From contig CAKQSV010000001.1 of the NCBI GenBank assembly GCA_934273635.1, forward strand, positions 1 to 64,000: a DNA stretch of 64,000 nucleotides, read 5' to 3'. The DNA is from an uncultured Alphaproteobacteria bacterium. GTDB taxonomy: Bacteria; Pseudomonadota; Alphaproteobacteria; RF32; CAG-239. The position numbers and the translations under genes were made by a program. The notes under the pieces were generated by a model, which had not been told where the DNA came from, searched no databases, and worked only from the letters and a program-made list of their open reading frames with translations. Shown in pieces: positions 1 through 9,600 of the stretch; within the stretch, counting starts at the first letter, position 1; each line of letters opens with the position of its first letter.

Positions 1-353
1 TTTTTTCCGAGCTAAAAGCTCACCGTCTGCGTATCCTTTTTCTTTTCCGTATTCACTCTCTTCTATAACCGCCGCTCAGTCCAACTCTCTAAGCCTTTCA
101 GCTCGTTGCCGTCCCTCGCGACAAGACGGTTTATAGGACATTACTTCATCCATGTCAACACATTTTTTCAAAAAAATTCATTTTTTTTCGTTTTTTTGTG
201 AACAAAAGAAGCTGTCGCAAACTAGGGCATTGTTTTTGCGTGTTTTTCAACTTTAAGAAAAGTTGTGTCGCCGGCGATAAATATTTTTTAACCATATTCG
301 GCATACACTTTATATATATTACACGAATAAAAAAAGACAACAAGGTAGCTTTT
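1..353. other. Left-edge non-coding stretch, possible decayed gene end
   Basis: No intact gene is visible here. Read on the minus strand, about 75 bases at the extreme left encode a Lys/Glu/Gly-rich stretch (EKGYADGELLARKK) resembling the tail of Rpn/PD-(D/E)XK transposase-type nucleases, but a stop codon lies just upstream with no start codon between. It is therefore at best a remnant that continues off the window. The part nearest the first gene is very AT-rich and presumably holds its promoter; I cannot place the boxes reliably. Confidence 0.25.
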
Positions 354-788
354 ATGACTATATTAAAGAAGATTATTTTAGGTTTGGTTTTGCTGATTTC
401 GGCGTGTTCGAGCGATAAATTGGTGTTGAAAGGCACGGACGGCTCTGATATTCCGCCGGCTTTTGCCAGTTTTACGGGAATCCCGATTCCTGAACCGGCA
501 TATATTGATTTGGAAGAGACTCGGGCTTTGGGCTATGGCGAGAACTGGAGCGGCACGCTGATTTTTACCGCGCCCTACCCCACGCACGAGATTTTTGACT
601 TTTATATATCTGAAATGCCTAAGTTTGGTTGGTCTGATGTAGCTACCGTCAGAGCACGAATCAGTCATATGACATATATTAAAGATAAAAAGGCGATTCA
701 GATTCTGATTGAGAAAAACAGCGATTCGGAATCGTACATTACATTGACCTCGATTCCGAACAACACAGGCATTTCGGCCATTAAATAA
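354..788 (+). CDS. Small lipoprotein of unknown function
   Basis: 144 residues starting MTILKKIILGLVLLISACSS: a typical lipoprotein signal peptide with lipobox ISAC, so it is predicted to be lipidated and exported. The start is chosen because AAGG lies about 8 bases upstream and because the 52 residues upstream in the same frame look like non-coding sequence. The mature part is short and has no domain I recognise; it contains a WSGTLIFTAPYPTHEIFDFY stretch and ends in a Ser/Thr/Asn-rich tail. It is followed after 11 bases by the hydrolase-like gene on the same strand and is probably co-transcribed with it. Function unknown. Confidence 0.75.
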   Translation: MTILKKIILGLVLLISACSSDKLVLKGTDGSDIPPAFASFTGIPIPEPAYIDLEETRALGYGENWSGTLIFTAPYPTHEIFDFYISEMPKFGWSDVATVRARISHMTYIKDKKAIQILIEKNSDSESYITLTSIPNNTGISAIK

Positions 789-799
789 GGATAAACGCC

Positions 800-1657
800 A
801 TGCGAAAAAAAGAAAAATGCTTTGAATTTTTTACTTTAGGCGGATCGCAGCGCTGGGAAGACGTGTTTTTTTATCAGAAATGGCGAATCCAGAGGAACTA
901 TAAAACCAAAGAATACCGCCTGCTCGACAACTGGGATATTCGTCGCGAATCCGGCTCGTTTGATGACTGCTATAAAAAGTTTTTGAAAGTTATTGAGATT
1001 TATCAACTCTCTCGCCAACGCAGGCACATGGTGGTCATGCTTCCAGGGATTGCGCAGAGCAAGAATATTTTTAAGCCGTTGTGGCGTGAGGTCACAAAAT
1101 ATGGTTTTATGGTGGCGGCGCTGAACTACCCCTCTATATATAAGAAGGTGGACTCGCATGTGCGGCAACTCGACTTTTTTCTGAATCACTTGGAAGACGT
1201 GAGCGAGATTTCGTTTGTGACTTATGGCGCAGGCGCTTTGATTTTGCGCAAATTGTTGTTTTTTGATGCTGATTGGAAGAAAAAAATTAAAATTCGCAAA
1301 ATTGTGGAGATTAATCCGCCCAGCAAAGGCAGTAATTTTTGGAAGAGAATCGGGCAATACAAGTGGGCGCAGAAATTATTTGGTCCGATTCTGTCTGACT
1401 TGACGCCGTACGGTGTGCAAAAAATTCCAGAATATAACAAAAAATATAAGGTCGGAATTATTGTTTGCAAGCCGCTATTGGTACAAGTCGCGGAGTATTT
1501 GCCGAAAAAAATTCGTCAATTTTTGCCTTTTTATGAAGATTATCTGCATGGAGACATTAAAGAAGTATGCGTGCTCAAACCCAATACGCTCGGAACGCTG
1601 TCGAGTCCCGATGTGGCGTCTAAGTGCGTACGATTCTTAAAGGACGGTGAGTTTTAG
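800..1657 (+). CDS. Alpha/beta-hydrolase-fold protein lacking the catalytic serine
   Basis: 285 residues. Residues about 75-160 follow the pattern of alpha/beta hydrolases of the PGAP1/lipase-like type: a MVVMLPGI oxyanion-type strand, a Gly-Phe then ALNYPS segment, and SEISFVTYGAGALILRKLL where a lipase would have the nucleophile elbow FVxHSxGG. A later NPPSKGSNF segment matches the usual PxxGS loop. At the elbow the His-Ser pair is replaced by Tyr-Gly, so the classical serine nucleophile is missing. Either it is a non-catalytic relative or another residue acts. RBS AAGGA precedes the ATG, and there is no signal peptide, so it is cytoplasmic. It forms a probable two-gene unit with the upstream lipoprotein and ends at a hairpin terminator. 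Confidence 0.7.
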   Translation: MRKKEKCFEFFTLGGSQRWEDVFFYQKWRIQRNYKTKEYRLLDNWDIRRESGSFDDCYKKFLKVIEIYQLSRQRRHMVVMLPGIAQSKNIFKPLWREVTKYGFMVAALNYPSIYKKVDSHVRQLDFFLNHLEDVSEISFVTYGAGALILRKLLFFDADWKKKIKIRKIVEINPPSKGSNFWKRIGQYKWAQKLFGPILSDLTPYGVQKIPEYNKKYKVGIIVCKPLLVQVAEYLPKKIRQFLPFYEDYLHGDIKEVCVLKPNTLGTLSSPDVASKCVRFLKDGEF

Positions 1658-1673
1658 AGAAAAATAAGGCACA

Positions 1674-1713
1674 CAAAAAAACGTCGGCAACTGAAGTTAC
1701 CGGCGTTTTTTTC
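1674..1713. terminator. Bidirectional rho-independent terminator
   Basis: A-rich tract, then a hairpin ACGTCGG-C-AACT / AGTT-A-CCGGCGT with one G-T pair and one C/A mismatch, then a T-run. It lies between two convergent genes and has A and T runs on both sides, so it can serve both. Confidence 0.75.
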
Positions 1714-1719
1714 TTAATT

Positions 1720-2442
1720 TTAGTAGAGCTTTTGAGAAACCACAAGTTCCTTAGCCTTTTTAACCTGCGAATCGTTGCGAATTGCCAAATTCTCAGGCGT
1801 AAGGATGGTTGCATCAGATTGTCCATACATTGGATGGAAATTAATTTCATCATCCAGAATATTACTAAAACTGACGACTACCGGTTCCCAAACCCCCGGA
1901 TGCAAAATCGACTCCGATGCTGAAATCTTAGGGTCTTGGCGTTCTTTCTGAGCCCAAAACGTAAAAATTTCTTCAGGAGTGTCCCCAATGTTGTTGGCAC
2001 TGTAAAGATGAGCGGCGTCATAGAACCATGATTTTCCGTCTTTGACAACTTCAATGCCTTTTTCATAATGAATCACCTTAACCGTTCCTGCTGAAACAGG
2101 TGTTTTGTCCAACACAGAACGATCATTTTTATCCTTAGTCGGATTCTTAAAGGCTTTCCACTCAAATTCGGCAGTTTTTTTGCCAAATGTTGAGGCATCT
2201 GTCGGTTGCGCAACACCTTCAAGGTTTTGCTCACGCATGAGGGCTCCGCGAATCTGCTGTATACCACTATAAGTTTCCGCAGTATAACGATTGACTGTAT
2301 AATGCCCGTCCATAATCGTTATTTCGACTGTTTCATCACCGGCGCTACCTGTGCTTGAGGGTGACTTACCTGAGCAACTTTGAAGAACCCAAACGACTGC
2401 AGCGGCCATGACCAGACCTGCAAAATAAAGAAGTTTTTTCAT
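1720..2442 (-). CDS. Putative lipoprotein, unknown function
   Basis: 240 residues. The N-terminus MKKLLYFAGLVMAAAVVWVL is followed by QSCSGKSPSS, a long hydrophobic stretch ending at a Cys in a plausible lipobox (VLQSC). The linker after it is Ser/Gly-rich. The mature part has about 200 residues, Asp/Glu/Lys-rich, with VIHYEKGIEVVKDGKSWFYDAAHLY in the middle and a HPMYGQSDATILTPENLAIRND segment near the end. I recognise no family. It is convergent with the hydrolase-like gene and shares a terminator with it. It is separated from the secretion operon by a 577-base intergenic region, so it is not obviously part of that system. Confidence 0.7.
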   Translation of the reverse strand: MKKLLYFAGLVMAAAVVWVLQSCSGKSPSSTGSAGDETVEITIMDGHYTVNRYTAETYSGIQQIRGALMREQNLEGVAQPTDASTFGKKTAEFEWKAFKNPTKDKNDRSVLDKTPVSAGTVKVIHYEKGIEVVKDGKSWFYDAAHLYSANNIGDTPEEIFTFWAQKERQDPKISASESILHPGVWEPVVVSFSNILDDEINFHPMYGQSDATILTPENLAIRNDSQVKKAKELVVSQKLY

Positions 2443-2862
2443 AGAATAATATATTAAAAATTTGTAATTGTGGTGGAGTTTAGCATATTTAGTTTATTTT
2501 GTCTATATTTTTATTATTTTCTTCGGGGTGTCGGAGATGATGGTCTTCTTCGTTCGTCACTGCGAGACTGGGAGGTTCTTCCTTAAATTTTTAGGGAAGA
2601 CGGATTTCTTAAGAGGACAGGAGCTATCAGCGAACTGTGCTCTTGTTGAAATCCTGATGAGTTTAAGGTTATGTTGGGAGTTCTTAATTAAGAGTCTTTC
2701 CCTTTACTATAAACTCACCTCCGGCAGCTATCGCTGCCACCTCCTCTCTAAATATTTAGAGGGGAGGTTTAAACTCACCCTGCCTACGGCTTTCCCTCTC
2801 TAAAAATTTAGAGAGGGAGATTTAAACTCACCCCAACCAATTCCGACTAATTGCGTCTCCTC

Positions 2863-2890
2863 AACAACAGTGCATCAAAGCACTGTTGTT
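2863..2890. repeat. Perfect 11-bp inverted repeat (hairpin)
   Basis: AACAACAGTGC, loop ATCAAA, GCACTGTTGTT. There is no T-run after it, so it is not a standard terminator. It lies about 130 bases ahead of the VirB6 operon. Confidence 0.6.
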
Positions 2891-2980
2891 ATCGGCCGTT
2901 CTAAAAATTCAGAGAGGGGAATAAAGCTGAAATATTAAAAAAATCAAAAAACTGTAACACTTTTTTTGTAATTTATATGG

Positions 2981-2986
2981 TACAAT
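2981..2986 (+). promoter_or_regulatory. Possible -10 box of the VirB6 operon
   Basis: TACAAT (one mismatch to TATAAT) 33 bases before the first start codon, in an AT-rich stretch. No convincing -35 box stands 16-18 bases upstream (only CACTTT-like sequence), so the call is tentative. Confidence 0.3.
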
Positions 2987-3019
2987 ACACTTAGCTATAA
3001 GAGTTTTTGACGAGGAAAA

Positions 3020-3205
3020 ATGAAAGATTTTGCGGTAAATATTGTGATTGTGGCAGTGGCTTTCTTGCTCTATTACTTTGATATTCTTGAAATATTTACC
3101 TCAAAATATGCCGGTTGGGTTATCGGCGCGGTGATTGTGCTTTTGTTTTTCGTAGCGTTAAAAATTTTGGGAAATCCCTTTGCCAAGGACGACGACGATG
3201 ACTAG
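3020..3205 (+). CDS. 61-residue membrane protein heading the VirB6 operon
   Basis: Two predicted transmembrane segments (about residues 6-23 and 31-50) and a strongly acidic C-terminal tail (KDDDDD). A good RBS (GAGGA, 3012-3016) precedes the ATG. Its last codons overlap the start of the first VirB6 gene (ATG at 3198, stop TAG at 3203-3205), which implies translational coupling and a role in the secretion system. Two short hydrophobic helices in a protein of this size would be compatible with a VirB2-like pilin or a small accessory protein. However, it lacks a cleavable leader, so the family cannot be assigned. Function unknown. Confidence 0.7.
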   Translation: MKDFAVNIVIVAVAFLLYYFDILEIFTSKYAGWVIGAVIVLLFFVALKILGNPFAKDDDDD

Positions 3206-5324
3206 AATTAAGTTTTTTACCGTGATTTTGTTAGCTGTGATGGGTGGATTTATCTTATCCGCCCCGTCCGAGTCTTGGGCCGCAGAAAAAAAAGAAAAAG
3301 ATTCTTTTGCGCAAAATGACAGCAAAGAGAAAAATGTTAAGAACTGGATTGCTCAAGTTGGTCGTAAGGCCGCAAAGCAAACTTCAGCAAATGAGGCTTT
3401 TAAGGAAAATGAGGCTGAATTTAAAGCAGTAAGTGAGCCTTTTGCCTCCGCAAGAGATAGCGTTGCAATCAGGTGTTGGAAAAGTTACCTCAACCAAACC
3501 ATAGATGGTCTGAAAGGCGCTGGCGATGATTTCTGGGATGCAGCAGGTAGGTTTGACCTTGGAGGAATATGGGATGCGCTAAAAAAAGCAGGCATACAGA
3601 TCACTGAAGGCGCGATGAAATCTATTTCGGGACAGCTTGTTACCGTAAAAGAAATGGTGCAAAGAGGCGCCATCCCTGATTGTGTTTATGATTATAGTTC
3701 TTCTGCCGATAGTCTTTACAGCTTGTGTTCGAACTTGGGTGTAATGAACGATAGTGTATCTAAACAGATTCAGAAAGTTAGAGACGCCGCAAACAAAGTT
3801 ACGGAAGTTAAGCAAAAAGCTTGTATTTTGGAAAATGCCGGTGCTGACAGTGAGTATTATGAGCACTGCGAGTTGAGAGACAGTCACGGTAAAAAAATTC
3901 CGGTTTGCCTTAAGTTTATGGTAAACACTAAAGACAATACCATTATTACGGTTGAGGGCGCTACTCAGGGCTGTATGCCATTGCCTTATAAACTTTATGA
4001 GGCTCGTTCTTGCCTATTCTGTCCGATGTTTAAGATTATATTTGACACGATTCAAACTGCGTCCACCAGTGCCATGATGACCTTGGGTGACAGCATGGCT
4101 AAATTACTCTTAATCGGTCTGGCTATTTGGATTGCATTTATGGTTTTGAAAAATGTCAGTGCCATGACTAAGCAAGATGCACCAAAATTCTTAAATGACA
4201 TATTCAGAGCCTCGTTTAAGATTTTGATTATCTATATTTTATTGACAGAAAAAACCATAACATATGGTCTTATCTTAGGTCCCTTATTGAAGGCGGGTTT
4301 TGAGTTTGGTATTAGCTTTTTGTCTTATAGCAGTTCGTCACAACTTGGTGCCTGTGAGGCTTTGGCTAATGTGGGCTCCGGTATTGATGGCGTTTTGCCT
4401 CTGTATGTTTATAACAACCTGTTATGCTTTATTGAGGCGGTTCAATATGAGTTAGCAACCTCGCAGGCTATCGGGTCATCTTTGATGTGCGTTTCAACCC
4501 ATGCTGCGACATCCAGTATTTTAGGCGCAAAATTTATGCCTGACTTTACAATGATGTTGCAAGGTGCGTTAATTTACATTATCTCGTTCATCTTATCTTT
4601 GGCCTTTGGTTTCTACTTGATTGACGCCACCATCCAACTGGGTATTTTCGGTATGGTATTGCCGTTCTTGCTGCTGTGTTGGCCGTTCAAAGTGACCAAT
4701 AGTTACTTTGGTAAAGGTGTAGGCGTGTTCATGAACAGTTGGTTTATCTATGTCTTTATGGGCATTGTGGTCAACATTTCGCTCACTCTTATCGGACAAG
4801 GTCTGACAGGCGGCAAAGGAGGACTATATGAAGTTGAGCAAGCCTTAAATGGTAGTAATGTTGCTAAATTGCAAGAGTTGTTAAGTATCGGATTTGCCGG
4901 TTTCTTGGTCTTGGTTGCCTGCTGTGTCTTTGGCGTTAAGCTGATGATGAAGGTTCAAGATTTGGCAGGAACATTCTCCGGCGGAGGTCTCAGCCTTGGA
5001 ATCGGCAACAAAATTGGCGGCTTGGCTGCCGCTGCCGGAACCGGCGTGGCTAAAAATACCGCAGGTCTGGCCGGTCGGATGGGTAAATCGGCACTTAATG
5101 CCAAGATATTTGGGGGCAAAGACGGACAATACCACAGTGTTGCCGACAGCTTGAGCGCACTCAAATCTAAGGCAGGACGCGCTGTCGGACGCGGTATGCA
5201 AGGTGCCGGACGCACAGCCGGAAAAGCTATCGGCGCAACCGGACACGCTATTGGCACTGTCGCCTCAACACCGGTTCGGATTATGAGAGCCGCCATGCGC
5301 GGACTGAATCGTCGTCAGCCATAA
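3198..5324 (+). CDS. virB6: VirB6/TrbL-family T4SS inner-membrane protein (copy 1)
   Basis: 708 residues. I chose ATG 3198 over an in-frame upstream site because it has an AAGGA-type RBS, overlaps the preceding stop, and gives a clean signal peptide (MTRIKFFTVILLAVMGGFIL...SWAA). Residues about 25-270 are a periplasmic, Cys-containing domain. A CLFCPMFK motif then leads into a multi-pass TrbL/VirB6 domain (about 280-610) with a WIAFMVLKNVSAM segment and several long hydrophobic helices. The C-terminal 100 residues are Gly/Ala/Lys-rich and positively charged, as in extended VirB6 proteins. VirB6 forms part of the inner-membrane channel through which T4SS substrate passes. It is the first of four tandem paralogues. 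Confidence 0.85.
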   Translation: MTRIKFFTVILLAVMGGFILSAPSESWAAEKKEKDSFAQNDSKEKNVKNWIAQVGRKAAKQTSANEAFKENEAEFKAVSEPFASARDSVAIRCWKSYLNQTIDGLKGAGDDFWDAAGRFDLGGIWDALKKAGIQITEGAMKSISGQLVTVKEMVQRGAIPDCVYDYSSSADSLYSLCSNLGVMNDSVSKQIQKVRDAANKVTEVKQKACILENAGADSEYYEHCELRDSHGKKIPVCLKFMVNTKDNTIITVEGATQGCMPLPYKLYEARSCLFCPMFKIIFDTIQTASTSAMMTLGDSMAKLLLIGLAIWIAFMVLKNVSAMTKQDAPKFLNDIFRASFKILIIYILLTEKTITYGLILGPLLKAGFEFGISFLSYSSSSQLGACEALANVGSGIDGVLPLYVYNNLLCFIEAVQYELATSQAIGSSLMCVSTHAATSSILGAKFMPDFTMMLQGALIYIISFILSLAFGFYLIDATIQLGIFGMVLPFLLLCWPFKVTNSYFGKGVGVFMNSWFIYVFMGIVVNISLTLIGQGLTGGKGGLYEVEQALNGSNVAKLQELLSIGFAGFLVLVACCVFGVKLMMKVQDLAGTFSGGGLSLGIGNKIGGLAAAAGTGVAKNTAGLAGRMGKSALNAKIFGGKDGQYHSVADSLSALKSKAGRAVGRGMQGAGRTAGKAIGATGHAIGTVASTPVRIMRAAMRGLNRRQP

Positions 5325-5347
5325 CTTAACCGAAAGAGAGAATAACT

Positions 5348-6667
5348 ATGAAAACTAAAACAAACATATTTAAAGCTCTCAAAATGCTGCTGATGATTTT
5401 TGCAGTAGTGTTTATGGTTACGGCGTGCACAAGTGATGAAAAAACCAATGAAGATCAGGCGCCGTTGAGCGATGAGTCTCAAGCAGAAACATTGTCCAAA
5501 GAGCATGCTGAATGTTGGCAAACCGGAGTTATTAACGTTTTGTATGACCTTATGGGTGCGGCGGCGTTAAAGAATTATCGCAATATGACCGGTGGCGCAC
5601 TGGCGATGATGATGGTGGCATTTGCCATTTGGCTGTCGATTCGGTTGATGAAGCAGTTAAGCTCGCTCAAGGAAGAGACGCTCGGCGAGGTGTGGACCGA
5701 GATTGCCAAGATGTTTTTCCTATGTTTTGTCTGTGGTCTTATTGCCTCGGAGACCAGTTTGTTGATGACGGTTTTGGGAGAAGTTATCTTTCCGATATAC
5801 AATGCCTTTCTGGAGTTAGCCGGTAAATTATTGCAAGTTGCATCATCTTCAGCCGGTAGTGAGGCCGTTGCTCCGTTCGGCTATGAATATAAGGCGGCAA
5901 GCGTGGCTACATGCAAACCGGCTGCTATTGCATTTTCGACCGACAGCACCGGTTTTCCGGACAGTCCAAAACAGATGATGAACTGCATGGTCTGCGCCAT
6001 GAGTGACGCTTTGAACTTTGGAACGGTGTTGGCTTTCCAGACCATGGCGGGTAAGACCGTAACCGGCTACATTATCGGCTTTTTGGTTTTGGCTTGTTTT
6101 ATCTTTGTCAAGCTCGGCTTTGTGTTCTATTTGGTGGATACAATCTTCCGCTTTACGGTTATGGTGGTGATGTTGCCGCTGATGATTATGGGTTATCCGT
6201 TTAACTCAACACGAGGCTTGTTGTCTAAGGGCGTGAAAAATATGTTGAACTCCGCCGGATTTATGATGTTTTTCGCCATTATCATCTCTATGAGTATTGT
6301 TGCAATCACTAACATACTGAAAGGGTTCAGCGATGTGTTCAGAGCCGACGATAGTCAAGCATTTGCCAGTTTCAGTGTGCCGTTTATATGTATTATGATG
6401 ATTGCGTTTATGGTGGTCTCAAGCATTAAAATTGCCGGTCAGTTGTGCGACCAGATTGTCGGTGGCAAGTCTAATTCTGAGTTCCAGAAAGATGCTAAAG
6501 CCTTGATTGTTGGCGCCGGCAAGTGGATTATATCTTTCGGCACACGTATTGTCTCAACAGTTTTACCGAGAAAGGCAAAAGACTATGTTAACAACAAAAT
6601 GGAAAGCCTGCTAAACCTTAAGAACAAGGCCGGCGGCCGTGCCGACAAACTAACGGGCAAGAGCTAA
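5348..6667 (+). CDS. virB6: VirB6/TrbL-family T4SS protein (copy 2, lipoprotein-like)
   Basis: 439 residues, the shortest of the four copies. The N-terminus ends in a lipobox (MVTAC), so it may be lipidated before the multi-pass region. The first long hydrophobic segment is near residues 77-97, followed by a soluble loop with CMVCAMSDA and then the TrbL-type helices (VDTIFRFTVMVVMLPLMIMGYPF, which matches the equivalent region of copy 1: LIDATIQLGIFGMVLPFLLLCWPF). It lies 23 bases after copy 1 with RBS GAGAG, clearly in the same transcript. It has no large extra domain and so may represent the basic VirB6 unit. Confidence 0.85.
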   Translation: MKTKTNIFKALKMLLMIFAVVFMVTACTSDEKTNEDQAPLSDESQAETLSKEHAECWQTGVINVLYDLMGAAALKNYRNMTGGALAMMMVAFAIWLSIRLMKQLSSLKEETLGEVWTEIAKMFFLCFVCGLIASETSLLMTVLGEVIFPIYNAFLELAGKLLQVASSSAGSEAVAPFGYEYKAASVATCKPAAIAFSTDSTGFPDSPKQMMNCMVCAMSDALNFGTVLAFQTMAGKTVTGYIIGFLVLACFIFVKLGFVFYLVDTIFRFTVMVVMLPLMIMGYPFNSTRGLLSKGVKNMLNSAGFMMFFAIIISMSIVAITNILKGFSDVFRADDSQAFASFSVPFICIMMIAFMVVSSIKIAGQLCDQIVGGKSNSEFQKDAKALIVGAGKWIISFGTRIVSTVLPRKAKDYVNNKMESLLNLKNKAGGRADKLTGKS

Positions 6668-6680
6668 GGAGGGGTGTGTT

Positions 6681-9600
6681 ATGACGTGTCTATCTAAAAT
6701 AAAACTCCTTGTAGCAACGGTTGTGACGGCTTGCGCTTTCACCTTGCCTTTGGCTGGCGATGCTTGGGCTTCGGCTTTCAACAACTATCACGGAAAGAAC
6801 TTGCGAGATTGTTATCACATTTCAAAATTGCAAGAGAATTTAAATTTACTTAAAAATGAAAAATTTGAACATGCTACAAATAAGCAAGAGATGTTGGCAT
6901 TAAAGAGTAAATATGTGTCTCAAATGCAAACCATGATAGACACTTGCTCTAAACTCAAAAAAAGTTTTCCGAATATTTTTGCAAATGCCGAAAATTTTGC
7001 CAGTGACCAAGATGCAATTAAATCTATTTTTGGAAAAGAAAATGCTCTCATTGGTAAAGATAAATACACCAATGAAGAAATTCATGATCTCTATGCTCGG
7101 TACTTATATAAACAAATCAATGCTTCAAATAATAAGAACTATGGCAATAGTCTTTTGAAAACTTTTGCAGATAATAATGCTCAGGTGGATCAGACTTATC
7201 TTGATATTCAGACAAAATATCAAGGTAGTCGGTGTGGCAACAACTATCCTTTTGGTTGTCCTGCTAAGCAAAAATGCTATGAGTGTTCTGGTAGTCGCGG
7301 CTCACAATATAATGTGGAGATTTACAAAGATTATTCTTGCGGCACATCTGCTCCAAGCGTTGGAACATCAGGGACTGAAAAATGTATTGAAGTTCCAACA
7401 AGTGGAAACGAGGGAACAAATTGGAGTAATTATTCAGGAGGAAGAGGACACCAAGTTAATACTGAAGCTACGGGAAAATCTACCCAGACAACGACTTTAC
7501 TTGGCAAAAAAGTTGAAGAATTAGACACGTCAATAACTGGTGAGAATACCTATACTGATTATAGAGAAACGGCTCGGTCGAATGCCGGATTTTGCGATAT
7601 CAGTGCCTTGAAAAACGACTATATGAGCAACTGCTACTCCTGCGTGGTGGTTGGCAACCTGATTAAAACCTTTATGGAGATTTCTACCATAACCTATCCG
7701 GTGGCGCAAGAAGCCGGCGTAAAGTTATTGGTTATCGGCATGATGATTTGGCTGGCGTTTTATGTGCTCAAAAAATTATCATCTTTTGTCAGCCTTGAGC
7801 CGATGAATATGTTGCAAGAGTTGTTCTCGTTTTTCTTTAAGTGTTTGATTGCTTATGTTTTGATGACTTCGGGCTTGCGCAACATTACCGATCTGATTGT
7901 CGACCCGATTCTTAAAGCCGGTGCCGATTATGGTATCAGCATTATCGACAGCGTTTCTAAAGATTTACTGCAAAAAACCGAGATTGTGGAGAATACAAAG
8001 CCTGATGACTATTACCAAATGGAAGAGGTTAAGGACAAAAAACAGGCAGAAGAAGTTGAAAAAGCAACCGGTAATAAGGTTGTTGGTGAAATTGATGCTA
8101 AGAAAGTTCGTCCGGAGAATATGTCTCAAATCAGCGAGGGTGGTAAAAAGGGCAACTATTGCCAACTTGGGGGCGATAGAGACCACGCATTTGGCGCTCA
8201 CCAATTGGACTATCGCTATGGCGGCGCAGATTTTGCCGCAACGTGCGGATATACGCCTTTTGTAAATGCTTATAATAAATCCGGTTATAAGCAGTGCGCA
8301 AATAAAGCGGCAAAATATAACAATAAATCAGCAGAATACCTAAGAATTATTGAGCAATGTGGTAGTACCTTACGCTCGTACTTAAAACCGGAATTGAAGA
8401 AATTGTGTCAATCAAATCCTGAAAAGATGAAGCAATTACAGGAAGATTACACTAGAAACAACACTTATACTAAGGCTTTTGCTCTCATAAATAAACAGTG
8501 CGGCACAAATTTGAATTTGGGCAACTACAATAGCAAAGAGAACTTTACGCTTTCCGCCGCATTAATCAGTGGTTATAACCACCGTCCGGCGACCATGAGC
8601 TCTATTGTTAAAAGTATCAGCTGTCCGAGTACTTGCAAAAATGGCAGTATGACTAATTGCAATGGCTTGGGCAATCAGTTGTATGACAAACTTCAAGCTT
8701 GGTGGAAAAAGAATAATCGCTATAATGACGAAAAACAGATGTGTCAAACTGTTTTGGCGGGTGGTAATATTGATATGTCCGTATTGGATGGAGCTTCCGG
8801 CTCTTCCGGCTCTGAAACTTACGACTACCGTCAGACCAATCACTACTATGTTGTTAAGAAAGGCGATCAGGAGTTTGGTTTGATACCTATTAACAAAGAA
8901 GACAATAAGGCGGTTTTGGACACCACGGTGTTTGACAAGATTATGCTCATCAGCCGTAAAGCCGACAACGCCGTATCGCTCAACTTTGTCATCGGTGACG
9001 CTTTGGTTTGCCACTCGACGCATGCCGGTGCTATTCAGTTTGCGAAGAAAGTAACCGACCTGATTGGCTTGGAGTTTTACTTCCCTGATATTTGGATTTG
9101 GCTGTGCGGTGCGGTTATTTGGGTATTTGCGTTGATGGTGACTTTGGCTGTTAACTTCTACTTACTCGATCTGAGCTTTAAGATTGGTTTTGCCCTGTTG
9201 GCATTGCCTATCACTATCGGGTTGTGGCCGTTTGAAAAGTTCAAAGATAAATTCAAGGTTTGTGTGGATATTATCATCAATGCGGCAGGAACTTTTATGT
9301 TCCTCGGTATTACCACCGGTCTGAGCATTGTTCTTATCAGCTCATCTTTGGGCGGTACGGAAGAATTGTTTAGTGCGATTGAGAACGACCGCAAGGAATA
9401 TATCTCCAACACGTTCTCGTTGACAGGCGGCAAGTTCTTCTTGATATTGTTCGCGTTCTTATATTCTCACAAGATGATTTCAGAAACAGTGAGCAATCTG
9501 GCTAACAAGTTCTTTCCGTCTGTCACCAACGGTTTGACGCCAATGCACCATATGACAACGCAGGTCATAGACATGGGTGTTGAGAAGGCCAAGATGGTGG

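Larger units (their letters stand above)
2443..3019. repeat. Intergenic palindrome array upstream of the VirB6 operon
   Basis: 577 bases without a credible gene. It contains three copies of AAACTCACC (near 2711, 2771 and 2824), each followed by an inverted repeat: 2741-2766 (12-base arms, one wobble), 2793-2818 (perfect 12-base arms, CCTCTCTAAA type) and a degenerate third near 2900-2920. A separate GGCAGC-TATC-GCTGCC hairpin lies at 2723-2738 and a perfect 11-base stem at 2863-2890. The bases near 2552-2572 (CGTTCGTCACTGCGAGACTG) resemble the kind of dispersed intergenic repeat found in many alphaproteobacteria. This looks like a nest of dispersed repetitive extragenic elements rather than regulation specific to this operon. 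Confidence 0.6.

Noticed and set aside
1..150. Rpn/PD-(D/E)XK nuclease gene on the minus strand
   Set aside because: Only a short EKGYADGELL-like stretch is visible, with a stop just upstream and no start; kept only as a possible remnant.
2468..2803. Open frame of 111 codons in the intergenic region
   Set aside because: It runs through the palindromic repeats, has no RBS, and its second half is just the translated repeat; non-coding.
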